Source of the DNA: Hyphomicrobium zavarzinii ATCC 27496
GTDB taxonomy: Bacteria > Pseudomonadota > Alphaproteobacteria > Rhizobiales > Hyphomicrobiaceae
DNA length: 64,000 nucleotides
NCBI RefSeq assembly: GCF_000383415.1
Contig: NZ_KB911256.1
Span: 1-64,000 of the forward strand
Reading direction: 5' to 3'
Part shown: piece after piece, positions 8,770 through 16,720 of the stretch
Position numbering within the stretch: position 1 is the first letter of the stretch
Layout: each line of letters starts with the position of its first letter
The notes under the pieces: generated by a model
Database searches by the model: none
Seen by the model: the letters and a program-made list of their open reading frames with translations, nothing else
What the model was told of the DNA's origin: nothing
Program-made: the position numbers and the translations under genes

Positions 8770-9869
8770 GCTGCGCTCTCGTTGCGTTCCGGATAGAGCG
8801 AAAGAAGCCCGTCGCGGCTGGCGGGCGCAACGCCTCGCTCCGTGATGAAGCCCGTGACGAGCCGGGAGGGTGTCACGTCGAACGCAGGATTGGCCGCGGG
8901 TGACCCTCGGGCCGCGATGTCGACGGTCACCACCGATCCATCCGCGAGACGTCCCGTCATGGCCAAAACCTCCGTCGCGCTCCGCTCCTCGATCGGGATG
9001 TCGCGGCCGGAGGCGAGCGACCAGTCGATCGTCGAATAGGGGAGCGCCACGTAGAACGGCACGCCGGTATCGTGCGCCGCGAGCGCCTTGAGGTAGGTGC
9101 CGATCTTGTTCGCAACGTCGCCGTTGGCCGCCACGCGGTCCGTGCCCACGATGCAGAGATCGACCTTGCCGTGCTGCATCAGATGGCCGCCCGCGTTGTC
9201 CACCACGATGGTGTGCGGCACGCCGTGGCTGCCGAGCTCGAACGCGGTGAGCGACGCACCCTGATTGCGCGGCCGGGTTTCGTCCACCCACACGTGGACG
9301 GGAATGCCGGCATCGTACGCCTGGTAGATCGGAGACGTCGCCGTGCCCCAGTCGACGCACGCGAGCCAGCCGGCATTGCAATGGGTGAGGATGTTGACCG
9401 GCTCGCCCTTTGGCTTTGTCTTGGCGATGGCCTCGATGAGCGGCAGGCCGTGCACGCCGATGAGGCGGCAGGTCTCCACGTCGTCGTCCGCGATAGCAGC
9501 GGCTTTGGCGAGGGCAGCGGCCGCACGCGCTTCAGGAGCGAGCCCCGCAAGTGCGCGGCGCATTTCCTCGAGCGCCCACCGGAGATTGACCGCCGTCGGC
9601 CGCTGCTTGGCGAGCAGCGCGATGGCGTCCGCGAGCGCCGTATCCGAGGCATCCTGCCGCAGCGCCAGCGCAAGGCCGTAGGCGGCGGTTGCCCCGATCA
9701 GGGGCGCGCCCCGCACCTGCATCGTCAGGATGGCCCGCGCCGCATCCTCGACGGTTTCGAGCGAGACGGTCTCCAAACGGTGAGGCAGCAGGGTTTGGTC
9801 GATGATCGCCACCGAGGCGCTGCCGCTTTCGGGCCAGATCGTGCGCGTTGCCTTGCCGTTGATTTTCAT
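8766..9869 (-). CDS. mtnA: Methylthioribose-1-phosphate isomerase
   Basis: This 367-residue enzyme belongs to the eIF2B-like isomerase family and converts 5-methylthioribose-1-phosphate to 5-methylthioribulose-1-phosphate. Characteristic segments are TMQVRGAPLIGATAAYGLAL near the N terminus, LTHCNAGWLACVDWGTA with the catalytic Cys, and CIVGTDRVAANGDVANKIGT with the catalytic Asp. The start ATG lies 16 bases after the zinc-ribbon gene, and the stop overlaps the aldolase start. Together with apt upstream, this indicates an operon handling products of methylthioadenosine or 5'-deoxyadenosine breakdown. No mtnP or mtnK is visible in the window. Confidence 0.93.
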   Translation of the reverse strand: MKINGKATRTIWPESGSASVAIIDQTLLPHRLETVSLETVEDAARAILTMQVRGAPLIGATAAYGLALALRQDASDTALADAIALLAKQRPTAVNLRWALEEMRRALAGLAPEARAAAALAKAAAIADDDVETCRLIGVHGLPLIEAIAKTKPKGEPVNILTHCNAGWLACVDWGTATSPIYQAYDAGIPVHVWVDETRPRNQGASLTAFELGSHGVPHTIVVDNAGGHLMQHGKVDLCIVGTDRVAANGDVANKIGTYLKALAAHDTGVPFYVALPYSTIDWSLASGRDIPIEERSATEVLAMTGRLADGSVVTVDIAARGSPAANPAFDVTPSRLVTGFITERGVAPASRDGLLSLYPERNESAA

Positions 9870-9885
9870 GGGTTCTCGCAGAGGC

Positions 9886-10116
9886 TCAGTCGAGCCCGCC
9901 CATCACGGGCGGCCCGAGTGGAATGTGGACCATCTCCGCGAGCCCGCAAGCCCGGCAGGAGAGCTGATACCACTCGGTATAGGGCCGCGCCGAATGGTCG
10001 GCGAGCGAAAGACCGGTTTCTCCGCAGCGGGGACAAGCGAGCGGAGCCTCCGGGTCTGCCCGCCACCGCGCGATTGAGTGAAGCGCGGCTTTCATCTCGT
10101 CCGCGGAAAAGCCCAT
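9886..10116 (-). CDS. Small zinc-ribbon protein in the apt-mtnA operon
   Basis: This 76-residue protein carries two knuckles, CPRCG and CRACG, spaced as expected for a four-Cys zinc ribbon, with a WY-containing segment between them. Its ATG directly follows the apt stop codon (TGA then ATG), and mtnA starts 16 bases downstream, so it sits inside the operon. I do not recognise the family. Possible roles are a nucleic-acid binding regulator or a zinc-handling helper for the zinc-dependent aldolase; both are guesses. Confidence 0.75.
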   Translation of the reverse strand: MGFSADEMKAALHSIARWRADPEAPLACPRCGETGLSLADHSARPYTEWYQLSCRACGLAEMVHIPLGPPVMGGLD

Positions 10117-10648
10117 TCAATGTCCTTCGAAAGCCACAAGAACATGACAGTCGATGCCGTGGCTCTTCAAGAGCTTGCTGCCGCCGAGATCCGGCAGGTC
10201 GATGATGAAGGTCGCCCCCACGATGGTGCCGCCCGAGCGCCGCACGAGCTTCGCGGCCGCTTCCGCCGTGCCGCCCGTTGCGATCAGGTCGTCGACGATC
10301 AGGATGCGCTGGCCGGCCGTCAAGGCATCCTCGTGGATCTCGATCACGTCCACGCCGTACTCGAGCGAGTACTCCTGGCCGATGGTTTTCCAGGGAAGCT
10401 TGCCCTTCTTGCGGATCGGGATGAAGCTCGCATCCGAGCCGGTCGGCGATGGCGCCGCCCAGGATGAACCCGCGCGCCTCGATGCCCGCCACTGCGTCGA
10501 TGGGCTGCGTTCGGAACGGCTCGGCCATCTGCGCGATAGCCGCCTTGAAGCCTTGAGCATCGCCCAGCAGTGTCGTCACGTCGCGGAACATGATGCCGCG
10601 CTTGGGGTAGTCCGGAATTGTACGGATTAGATCTTTTAGCGAGCTCAA
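10117..10648 (-). pseudogene. apt: Adenine phosphoribosyltransferase with an apparent one-base insertion
   Basis: Apt converts adenine and PRPP to AMP. The N-terminal half (SSLKDLIRTIPDYPKRG to GGAIADRLG) and C-terminal half ([16 protein letters not shown] to the stop) are both well conserved but lie in different frames. The PRPP loop [17 protein letters not shown] is intact in the second half. Removing one base near 10433 restores [12 protein letters not shown] and a 176-residue protein, the normal length. The likely start is a TTG at 10648 with GGGGAGG five bases upstream. This is either a sequencing error or a true frameshift. It is first in the apt / zinc-ribbon / mtnA / aldolase operon. 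Confidence 0.85.
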
Positions 10649-10775
10649 GAACACCTCCCCGTCAAAATCGCGGCGCAACTTAGCAATAACACTGTCCTCA
10701 GGATAGGAGGACCCGCGCCGGGGCGGACGCTGAGTACTTCGTGGCGAGACGCCCTTGTGGACCCATGGTGACGAG

Positions 10776-11177
10776 ATGACAGATGCGAACTTTCCGCTGA
10801 CGGCGGATAGCGATTTTGACGACTTGCCCCGCACGCTGAGGCGGGAACGCGATGCCCGTGCACGGGAGGCGAGGGAGCGCGAGCAGCGCGCCCGCGAAGG
10901 ACGCGGCATGGACGCGGCCCTCGGCGATCCCCCGTCCTATCTTTCACGGGCACGGTCGACGCCTACGTCCTACGACAGCGAGCCGGTGGCCGCCTCCGTT
11001 CGCAGCTTCGACGTTCCCTTCGGGCGTCTCGTGGTCTTTTTCCTGAAGGCGGCCCTCGCGGCCATCCCTGCCTTGATGCTGCTTGGCGTCGTTCTCTATT
11101 TCGCGGGCAAGGGCCTCGAAGCTTATTTCCCCGAGCTCGTGCGCATGAAGATCATGATCACCTTCCCCGGCGGCTGA
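10776..11177 (+). CDS. Hypothetical protein with charged N-terminal region and one membrane segment
   Basis: This 133-residue protein starts at MTDANFPL; a TTG at 10755 would add seven residues. The N-terminal region has a highly charged, probably coiled-coil stretch rich in Arg, Glu and Ala (RRERDARAREAREREQR). Near the C terminus is one hydrophobic segment (LVVFFLKAALAAIPALMLLGVVLYFAG). The gene is divergent from the apt operon. I do not recognise the family. Confidence 0.65.
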   Translation: MTDANFPLTADSDFDDLPRTLRRERDARAREAREREQRAREGRGMDAALGDPPSYLSRARSTPTSYDSEPVAASVRSFDVPFGRLVVFFLKAALAAIPALMLLGVVLYFAGKGLEAYFPELVRMKIMITFPGG

Positions 11178-11202
11178 TCGGGGCGCCCCCAGCAAAACAT
11201 AA

Positions 11203-11242
11203 AAAAATCCGTCGGAGAGCAAAGGCTCGCCGACGGATTTTT
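11203..11242. terminator. Bidirectional intrinsic terminator
   Basis: The arms AAAAATCCGTCGG (11203-11215) and CCGACGGATTTTT (11230-11242) make a 13-bp stem whose AT end supplies a T-run on either strand. It lies between the convergent genes at 10776-11177 and 11264-11461, so it can end both transcripts. Confidence 0.85.
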
Positions 11243-11263
11243 CGTTAGCGGATGAGGACCCGC

Positions 11264-11461
11264 TTAGAGCGACTTCGACCAGTCGTCGAGTTCCTTCTTC
11301 ACCTGATCGCGGCCGTAGCCATAACGCTCCTGGATCTTGCCTTCGAGCTGATCGCGCTTGCCGTTGATCACGGCAAGATCGTCATCGGTGAGCTTGCCCC
11401 ACTTCTCCTTCACCTTGCCGGAAAACTGCTTCCAGTTGCCTTCAATGCGATCCCAGTTCAT
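11264..11461 (-). CDS. CsbD-family stress protein
   Basis: This 65-residue hydrophilic protein starts MNWDRIEGNWKQFSGKVKEK and continues WGKLTDDDLAVINGKRDQL, the family hallmark. CsbD/YjbJ proteins are abundant small helical proteins induced by general stress; the molecular activity is unknown. A small DUF1328 membrane protein gene lies just upstream in the same direction, a common pairing of stress-response small genes. Confidence 0.93.
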   Translation of the reverse strand: MNWDRIEGNWKQFSGKVKEKWGKLTDDDLAVINGKRDQLEGKIQERYGYGRDQVKKELDDWSKSL

Positions 11462-11617
11462 TGCGAACTCCTATAGCTGGTTGAAACGTAGTGGTAGTGC
11501 CATCAGGCCATGCGCATCCTTCTGCTCCGGCGCTTGACCGGAGCAATCGAGAGGCTGAACCTGAAGGTAGGAAAGCTGTGCGGACACGGCCTCGCGGCAA
11601 TGCTCGCGCGTGAGAAA

Positions 11618-11791
11618 CTAAGCTCGGCGTATCAGTCCGAGTACCAGCGAGATTACGAGGAAAACGATCGCCACCCAGAACAGGAGGCGCGCTCCTTCCA
11701 TCGCCGTACCGGCCACGCCGCCGAAGCCCAGAAAAGCCGCGACAAGTGCAACCACGAGGAAAACAACGGCCCAGTGCAACAGATTGCCCAT
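11618..11791 (-). CDS. DUF1328 (YtjA-like) small membrane protein
   Basis: A 57-residue protein read directly from the sequence: it starts MGNLLHWAVVFLVVALVAA and ends LVISLVLGLIRRA. It has two hydrophobic helices joined by GFGGVAGTAMEGARLLFW, which fits the DUF1328/YtjA family. A strong GGAGGAGG ribosome binding site precedes the ATG. The stop TAG is at 11618-11620. Between it and CsbD is an 8-bp hairpin (TGCTCCGG, 11523-11530, with CCGGAGCA, 11538-11545). Function unknown, probably stress related. Confidence 0.88.
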   Translation of the reverse strand: MGNLLHWAVVFLVVALVAAFLGFGGVAGTAMEGARLLFWVAIVFLVISLVLGLIRRA

Positions 11792-11956
11792 TATCCTCCT
11801 CCGAAACGTTAGGTCATTGACGGGGGAGTAACGTTCCGTTGGAAGATTGGTTCCGTAGCTGGCGCGCCCGGTAAACGCATTTCAGAATGGCGCGCCCATG
11901 CGGCCGCGTTCGGGCGCGCTCAAAGAAGCGGACTGTGAGGAGAGTGTGAACGCGCC

Positions 11957-12775
11957 TTAGCCGGCCGGGCCGATGGGAAAACGGCGTGTCCACGTGCCGC
12001 CGCTCGTGTCACGCACGATCACCGTCATCTCCGTCGCACCGTTCGTCACGTAGTCGAACTCGATGGCCGGATTCTGCGCGAGCGTGATCGATCCCGTCAT
12101 CTCGAACACCAGATCTTCGCCCTGCCACGCTTCGATGTGCTCCACCATCAGCAGGGGGATATAGAGCAGCGAGACTGGGTCCAGCACCATGCCGGTGTGG
12201 TTCGGATGGTTGAGCGCATAGCGCGCCCGCGCGACCTGATGCGATCCGTTGGGTTTGTCGCCCACTGCCGCGAAATCCATCTTGCCCATGTTGGCGGCGA
12301 TCTCGGCCGGGTCTCCAACCGGAGGCGCGGAGCATGAGGCTTGCCCGCCTGCGAACTTCACGAGCTGCTCGGCCATGTAGAGCGTTCCGTCGTCGGTCTC
12401 GACGATGACGCGCACGTCGGATTGCTGATCGAGGCGAATGCGCGTGACGAGGTGCGCCTTGCTGCGCCCCTCTCCCATGCGGAAGACCGCGGCAACCGGC
12501 GAAGGGTTTTCATCCACCACGAACGAGACGGTCTTGATGGTGTGGTTCTCTCCGACGGAGATGTCCGCTTCCAGCGGAACGCTGCGCACGTCGTCCGGGC
12601 GATAGGGTGCGGTGAGCTTCACGATCCCACGGGCGTCGTGCAGCGGCCGCCCCGCGAAGGCTTCGGCGTGAATGCCGGGCCAACTGTCGCTCGCAAGTGC
12701 AGGCAGAGACGCGAAGGCCGAAAGCACGGCGGCGGCGAGGATGGCCGGCAAGCGCTGAAGGTTCGGACGGACCAT
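11957..12775 (-). CDS. Quinoprotein dehydrogenase-associated SoxYZ-like carrier protein
   Basis: This 272-residue exported protein has a signal peptide (cleavage after PALA, residue 28). It fuses a SoxY-like domain (about 35-145) to a SoxZ-like domain (about 165-270, HIEAWQGEDLVFEMTGSITLAQNP). The Cys at 148 in KFAGGQASCSAPP sits where SoxY carries its substrate-binding Cys. Fused SoxYZ proteins of this kind are typically encoded near PQQ-dependent alcohol dehydrogenases in methylotrophs. No dehydrogenase gene lies in this window, so the partner is an inference. No other sox gene is present. Confidence 0.8.
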   Translation of the reverse strand: MVRPNLQRLPAILAAAVLSAFASLPALASDSWPGIHAEAFAGRPLHDARGIVKLTAPYRPDDVRSVPLEADISVGENHTIKTVSFVVDENPSPVAAVFRMGEGRSKAHLVTRIRLDQQSDVRVIVETDDGTLYMAEQLVKFAGGQASCSAPPVGDPAEIAANMGKMDFAAVGDKPNGSHQVARARYALNHPNHTGMVLDPVSLLYIPLLMVEHIEAWQGEDLVFEMTGSITLAQNPAIEFDYVTNGATEMTVIVRDTSGGTWTRRFPIGPAG

Positions 12776-13007
12776 TGGGGGTATTCCCTTCTCGAGACCC
12801 GAGACCGCAAGAACAATGAGGCCAGCGCCACCAAATTGGAGGGCGTAGCGAGGCCGCGGCGAGCAGGAGACGGCGGGAGATGCTCCCGTGACTCGCTCCT
12901 CGACATGGACGGGACGGGAATGTCTTCCCTCCGTTATGGGAAGTCAACCTGCCAACTATCTTGCAGCGCAATGTTCGGATGAGGGAACGTGCGTACTGAA
13001 ACGGAAA

Positions 13008-13034
13008 GCGGGCCGGCGCTTCCGCACGGCCCGC
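13008..13034 (-). terminator. Stem-loop after the thermonuclease-like gene
   Basis: GCGGGCCG (13008-13015) pairs with CGGCCCGC (13027-13034). Read on the minus strand, the stem is followed by a T-rich run (TTTCCGTTT). It lies just past the stop of the nuclease-like gene. The remainder of 12776-13007 shows no convincing gene. Confidence 0.55.
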
Positions 13035-13059
13035 GAAATCTCGTGAACCCTGAGTGGGC

Positions 13060-13776
13060 TCAAAGTCCCATCGCAGGCCTGAACCCGGCCTTGGCAGCCT
13101 CGTCCTCGCTGCAGAACCAGCGTTCGCCCTTCCCCGGCTCCACTTTCACCTTCGCGTACCAGGGGCTCCAGGGCATGTGATAGATGTGCCCGTTCGCGGT
13201 GATGTTGCCCTTGATGGCGCAGCCCTTGGGAGCGGCCGTCTCGGCAACCTCCCAGCGGCGCTCGCGAAACTTCCACGGCGGCTCCGCTTCGCCCTGCCAG
13301 ATTCCAGCCTTCGCCTTGCGCGCCTCAGCTTCGATCGTCTCGTAGCGCGTGGAGTACTTCACGAACGCCCAGGCATGGCCCGTGCGCACCATCTCCGCAT
13401 TGATGTCCCGCCCGTCGGCGGAGCACCATCCGAGCACGCGGCCGTACTTGTCGCGCCCCCCGGACTCGCAATCGACGCGCCGTCCGCCGACCAGCCATCT
13501 GAGCTGCGCTGTCGCCGCGCGTCCGCACTTCCAGCTCCCGAACCAGCCACCACCGCAGGTCTGGTCGCTCTCTGGCGCGTCGATGCCTTCCAGCCGCACG
13601 CGCTCGCCCGCGATCTCCAGCGTGTCGCCGTCGATGACGGTCGCCTTGCCGCTCAGGATCGCCGAGCCGCCGGGCGGAGGAGCCGCGCTTGTGGGAGGGC
13701 TAAGGAGATGAACCGATGCGGCCAGCGCGAACGCCACCGGAAGCAGCGGACGGACAAAACGGTATTTCTCGCTCAT
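13060..13776 (-). CDS. Exported thermonuclease-like (SNase fold) protein
   Basis: This 238-residue protein has an N-terminal signal (MSEKYRFVRPLLPVAFALAA) and a staphylococcal-nuclease-like OB-fold domain (about residues 40-150). Visible motifs are VIDGDTLEIAGERVRLEGIDAPE, carrying the calcium and catalytic region, and DKYGRVLGWC. The C-terminal third (about 170-238) is a separate Cys-containing module: GCAIKGNITANGHIYHMPW, then RWFCSEDEAAKAGFRPA. That tail recurs in other bacterial SNase-like proteins. Start chosen at MSEKYRF; an upstream in-frame start would precede an untypical extension. Confidence 0.85.
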   Translation of the reverse strand: MSEKYRFVRPLLPVAFALAASVHLLSPPTSAAPPPGGSAILSGKATVIDGDTLEIAGERVRLEGIDAPESDQTCGGGWFGSWKCGRAATAQLRWLVGGRRVDCESGGRDKYGRVLGWCSADGRDINAEMVRTGHAWAFVKYSTRYETIEAEARKAKAGIWQGEAEPPWKFRERRWEVAETAAPKGCAIKGNITANGHIYHMPWSPWYAKVKVEPGKGERWFCSEDEAAKAGFRPAMGL

Positions 13777-14117
13777 AGGTTGAGATATGACAGATGGGGA
13801 TGTCGAAAAGCAGACCCTGGGGTGACGCAAAGATGCCCGAAACGAGTCTGAGAAATGACGGATAAGGCTCGCTAAATTTGAATTAAATACAACTCGTGAG
13901 TCGCACAAGTGAATTTCGCGTAAAAGTTGTAATTTTGCGAGGCAACGGCGAAGTAAGGCGCTCGCTGGCCGCTGCGCCAAAGCGTGGATAAATCTGCTGC
14001 AGGGCGCGCGAAACGGGCCGCGCCCTGACACAATTGCCGTTTATGAGCGCAAGTTACGGCCGAAACGTCAGAGGTGCGCGTTCTTGAGTTACGGCCAGTC
14101 ACGAGGTCAGGAGCCCG
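13777..14117. other. Divergent intergenic region
   Basis: This 341-base gap separates the nuclease-like gene and the AsmA gene and should hold both promoters. An AT-rich stretch near 13870-13935 contains an imperfect inverted repeat (AAATACAACT and AGTTGTAATTT). The decamer AGTTACGGCC occurs twice as a direct repeat (14053-14062 and 14088-14097), 35 bases apart, just upstream of the AsmA start. A related GTTACGGCC lies at 16541-16549 upstream of the SpeD gene. No gene is visible here. Confidence 0.4.
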
Positions 14118-16484
14118 ATGACGAGCAGAACCCCGCCTCCGCAGGGGAGACCGCCCCGTTTGGAGACTTATCGTCCTGCGGAGGAGCGGAGCGCGCCGCC
14201 TGCCAGGCCAGGCCGCCCTCCGCCGCAAGGGCAGGGGCATTATCCGCCGCAGCAAGGTCCCGGCTATCCTCCGATGTCGGCGTCGCGTGGTCCCGCGCCC
14301 TATCAGGAGCGAGGCTATCCGCCGCCCTACGGTGAGCCGCAGCGCTCGGGTGTGCGGTCGTTCCTGTTTTATGGCGTGCTGGGTTTGATTGCGATGGCGG
14401 CCGGCGCAGCGGCCTTCGCGGTCGCGGCGCTTCCCGCCAACTTCGTGCGTGACCGCGTGATCGCGGCGGTCAAGGAGAAGACGGGGCGCGATCTCGTCAT
14501 CGCCGGGCCGTCCTCGTTCACGCTCTATCCTTCGGTCGGCATTTCTCTGGCGGACGTCTCGCTGTCCGGCGCTCCCGGCTTTGAAGGCGCGAAGCCCCTC
14601 GTCAGCATGCAGTCGCTCGACGTCAGCGTCGCACTCTGGCCGTTGATCCAGCGCGAGGTGCGCGTCAAGACGCTGCGCCTGCGCGAGCCGGTCTTCAATC
14701 TCGAGGTGGACCGCAACGGCCGCAAATCGTGGGATTTCGCAGCACTCGATGATCGCGCGGCGCGCATCAGGCTGGCGCAGGCCGGTGCGCCTGCCTCCGA
14801 CGCGCCCGCCTTGCCCGCGCGCCGGAACGGCTCCTTCCTGCGCCTCGGGGACCTGAAGCTCGACGACGTGCACATCGACAACGGCACGCTCAATTATCAA
14901 GACGCGCGCACGGGCAGCTCCTCTCGGCTCTCCGCGATCAACGTCGACATGGCACTGGCCGCTCTCACAGAGCCGCTGCTCGCCAAAGGCAACGTCGCGT
15001 GGAAAGGCCAGACAGTCACCTTCGACAGCGCGCTGACGTCGCTCTCGGAAGTCATGGAAAGCCGGCCGGCGAAGCTCAAGCTGACACTCGCCGCCAACGC
15101 GCTCGATGCCACCTTCGAGGGCTCGGCGAACTTCAAGGATGCGCTCCTCGCCGAAGGTATCCTGTCCGCTAAGTCGTCCTCGGCGCGCTCCCTCGCGGCC
15201 TGGCTCGGCACGGACATCCCGCCGTCCGAAGGTTTTGGCCCGATGACGGCCAAGGGGCTCTTCCGCGGCGCGCCGGACCAGTTCAGCTTCTCGACCGCGG
15301 AGATCGTGCTCGACAAGACGACGGCGCGCGGCGAGATCAGTCTCGATACGCGCGGCGCCCGGCCTTACGTGAAAGCCAATCTCAAGCTCACGGAGCTGGA
15401 CCTCAACACGTATGCGTCCCACGGCGTGCGATCTGCGCCCGCAGCGAAGCCCCGCGAGAGCAGCGGTGGCGGCGCGCAGTCCATCGAGGATTTGCTGCAG
15501 GAAAGCGAGCGGCCGCCTCCTGGTCCGCGCGTACAGGGCTACACCAAGCGCGACGGCTGGGACGAGGAGCCGCTGAACCTCGACGGTCTCGGTGCAATCG
15601 ATGCCAACGCAAAGCTCTCGATCGGGCGGCTGACCGTCCGCACCATCCACCTCGACCAGTCCGATCTCACCGTCGCCCTCAAGAACCGCGTGATGAAGAC
15701 CACGCTCGACGAGGTGCGCCTCTACAATGGACGCGGCCATGGCACGGTGACGCTCGATGGCACCGCCGGCAACACGGCGAGCCTCGCAGCCAACATCACG
15801 CTCGACGGCATTTCCGCCCAGCCTCTCCTCACGGACGCGGCTGACCTCGATCGGCTGACCGGCACCGGACGCCTCGCGTTCGCGCTCGCGGGCCAAGGCG
15901 CGAGCGAGCGCCAGATCGTCGAAACGCTGTCCGGAAAGGCCGAGCTGGCCTTTGCCGATGGCGCCATCATCGGCGTCAACGTGGCGGAGATGGTGCGCGG
16001 TATCGGCAAGGGGAGTTTCGGCGGTCTCGGCACCGCGCCGACCGACAAGACCGATTTCAGCGAAATGACGTCCACCTGGACGGTGCGCTCCGGCACTGCT
16101 GAGAATCAGGATCTGAAACTCGTGAGCCCGCTGCTGCGCCTCACCGGCTCCGGCAAGGTGACGCTGCCGACCCGTGAGGTCGACTACATGCTGCGTCCGA
16201 AGCTGGTGGCGAGCCTTGCCGGACAAGGCAGCACGCAGGATGTCTCGGGCATCGAGATTCCGGTTCGCGTGCACGGCTCCTGGGAGAACCCGAAATACTC
16301 GCCCGATCTCGCTGGCGTCCTCAAGGACCCCAAAGCGGTCGACACGATCAAGGAGATCGGGAAGCAGTTCAAAGGCAAAAAGGCCGATGAGATCGTCAAC
16401 GATCTCCTGGGCGGCGGCGGCAACGGAGAGAGCGGCAAGTCGAAAGGCAAGAAGCTGCTCGAGCAGTTCCTGAACCCGCAGTGA
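14118..16484 (+). CDS. AsmA-family envelope protein
   Basis: This 788-residue protein has a Pro-rich cytoplasmic N terminus (about 1-75), one transmembrane segment (FLFYGVLGLIAMAAGAAAFAV), then the AsmA periplasmic domain. The family start is recognisable in REKTGRDLV-like KEKTGRDLVIAGPSSFTLYPSVG followed by long beta-rich repeats. The C-terminal AsmA_2 region contains GTGRLAFALAGQG and the later LTGSGKVTLPTREVDYMLRPKL. AsmA-like proteins form bridge-like grooves that move phospholipids between membranes. AGGAG precedes the ATG by five bases. A long antisense ORF over this gene is a codon-bias shadow. Confidence 0.9.
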   Translation: MTSRTPPPQGRPPRLETYRPAEERSAPPARPGRPPPQGQGHYPPQQGPGYPPMSASRGPAPYQERGYPPPYGEPQRSGVRSFLFYGVLGLIAMAAGAAAFAVAALPANFVRDRVIAAVKEKTGRDLVIAGPSSFTLYPSVGISLADVSLSGAPGFEGAKPLVSMQSLDVSVALWPLIQREVRVKTLRLREPVFNLEVDRNGRKSWDFAALDDRAARIRLAQAGAPASDAPALPARRNGSFLRLGDLKLDDVHIDNGTLNYQDARTGSSSRLSAINVDMALAALTEPLLAKGNVAWKGQTVTFDSALTSLSEVMESRPAKLKLTLAANALDATFEGSANFKDALLAEGILSAKSSSARSLAAWLGTDIPPSEGFGPMTAKGLFRGAPDQFSFSTAEIVLDKTTARGEISLDTRGARPYVKANLKLTELDLNTYASHGVRSAPAAKPRESSGGGAQSIEDLLQESERPPPGPRVQGYTKRDGWDEEPLNLDGLGAIDANAKLSIGRLTVRTIHLDQSDLTVALKNRVMKTTLDEVRLYNGRGHGTVTLDGTAGNTASLAANITLDGISAQPLLTDAADLDRLTGTGRLAFALAGQGASERQIVETLSGKAELAFADGAIIGVNVAEMVRGIGKGSFGGLGTAPTDKTDFSEMTSTWTVRSGTAENQDLKLVSPLLRLTGSGKVTLPTREVDYMLRPKLVASLAGQGSTQDVSGIEIPVRVHGSWENPKYSPDLAGVLKDPKAVDTIKEIGKQFKGKKADEIVNDLLGGGGNGESGKSKGKKLLEQFLNPQ

Positions 16485-16720
16485 CGCCGCGCTGAGGCGC
16501 TCGAAACGGCCGCTGCTGTATCGTGCTGGAAGGGTGTGACGTTACGGCCAAAATTTTTAGCCCCAGAGGGTCACTTTTCTCTTGCGACGGGGGGGCACTT
16601 GCATCATATCCGTCGTCTCCGTTCGTCCACCTGCCCTTAAGGTCAAGGACTTCCATCCCCACACCCCCAAGGTAAGGAGCGTTCGGGTTGAATCTGTCTG
16701 CTGGTTGGGGAGTGGGTCAT

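Noticed and set aside
13872-16274. An 800-codon minus-strand open frame
   Set aside because: It is antisense to the AsmA gene, which has the better protein character (membrane anchor, family motifs, ribosome binding site). The antisense translation is Arg/Ala/Glu-rich with no recognisable domain, the usual shadow of high-GC coding DNA.
16485-16720. A SAM riboswitch upstream of the SpeD gene
   Set aside because: The 236-base leader contains C-rich and G-rich runs but I could not recognise the conserved core of SAM-I or SAM-II riboswitches.
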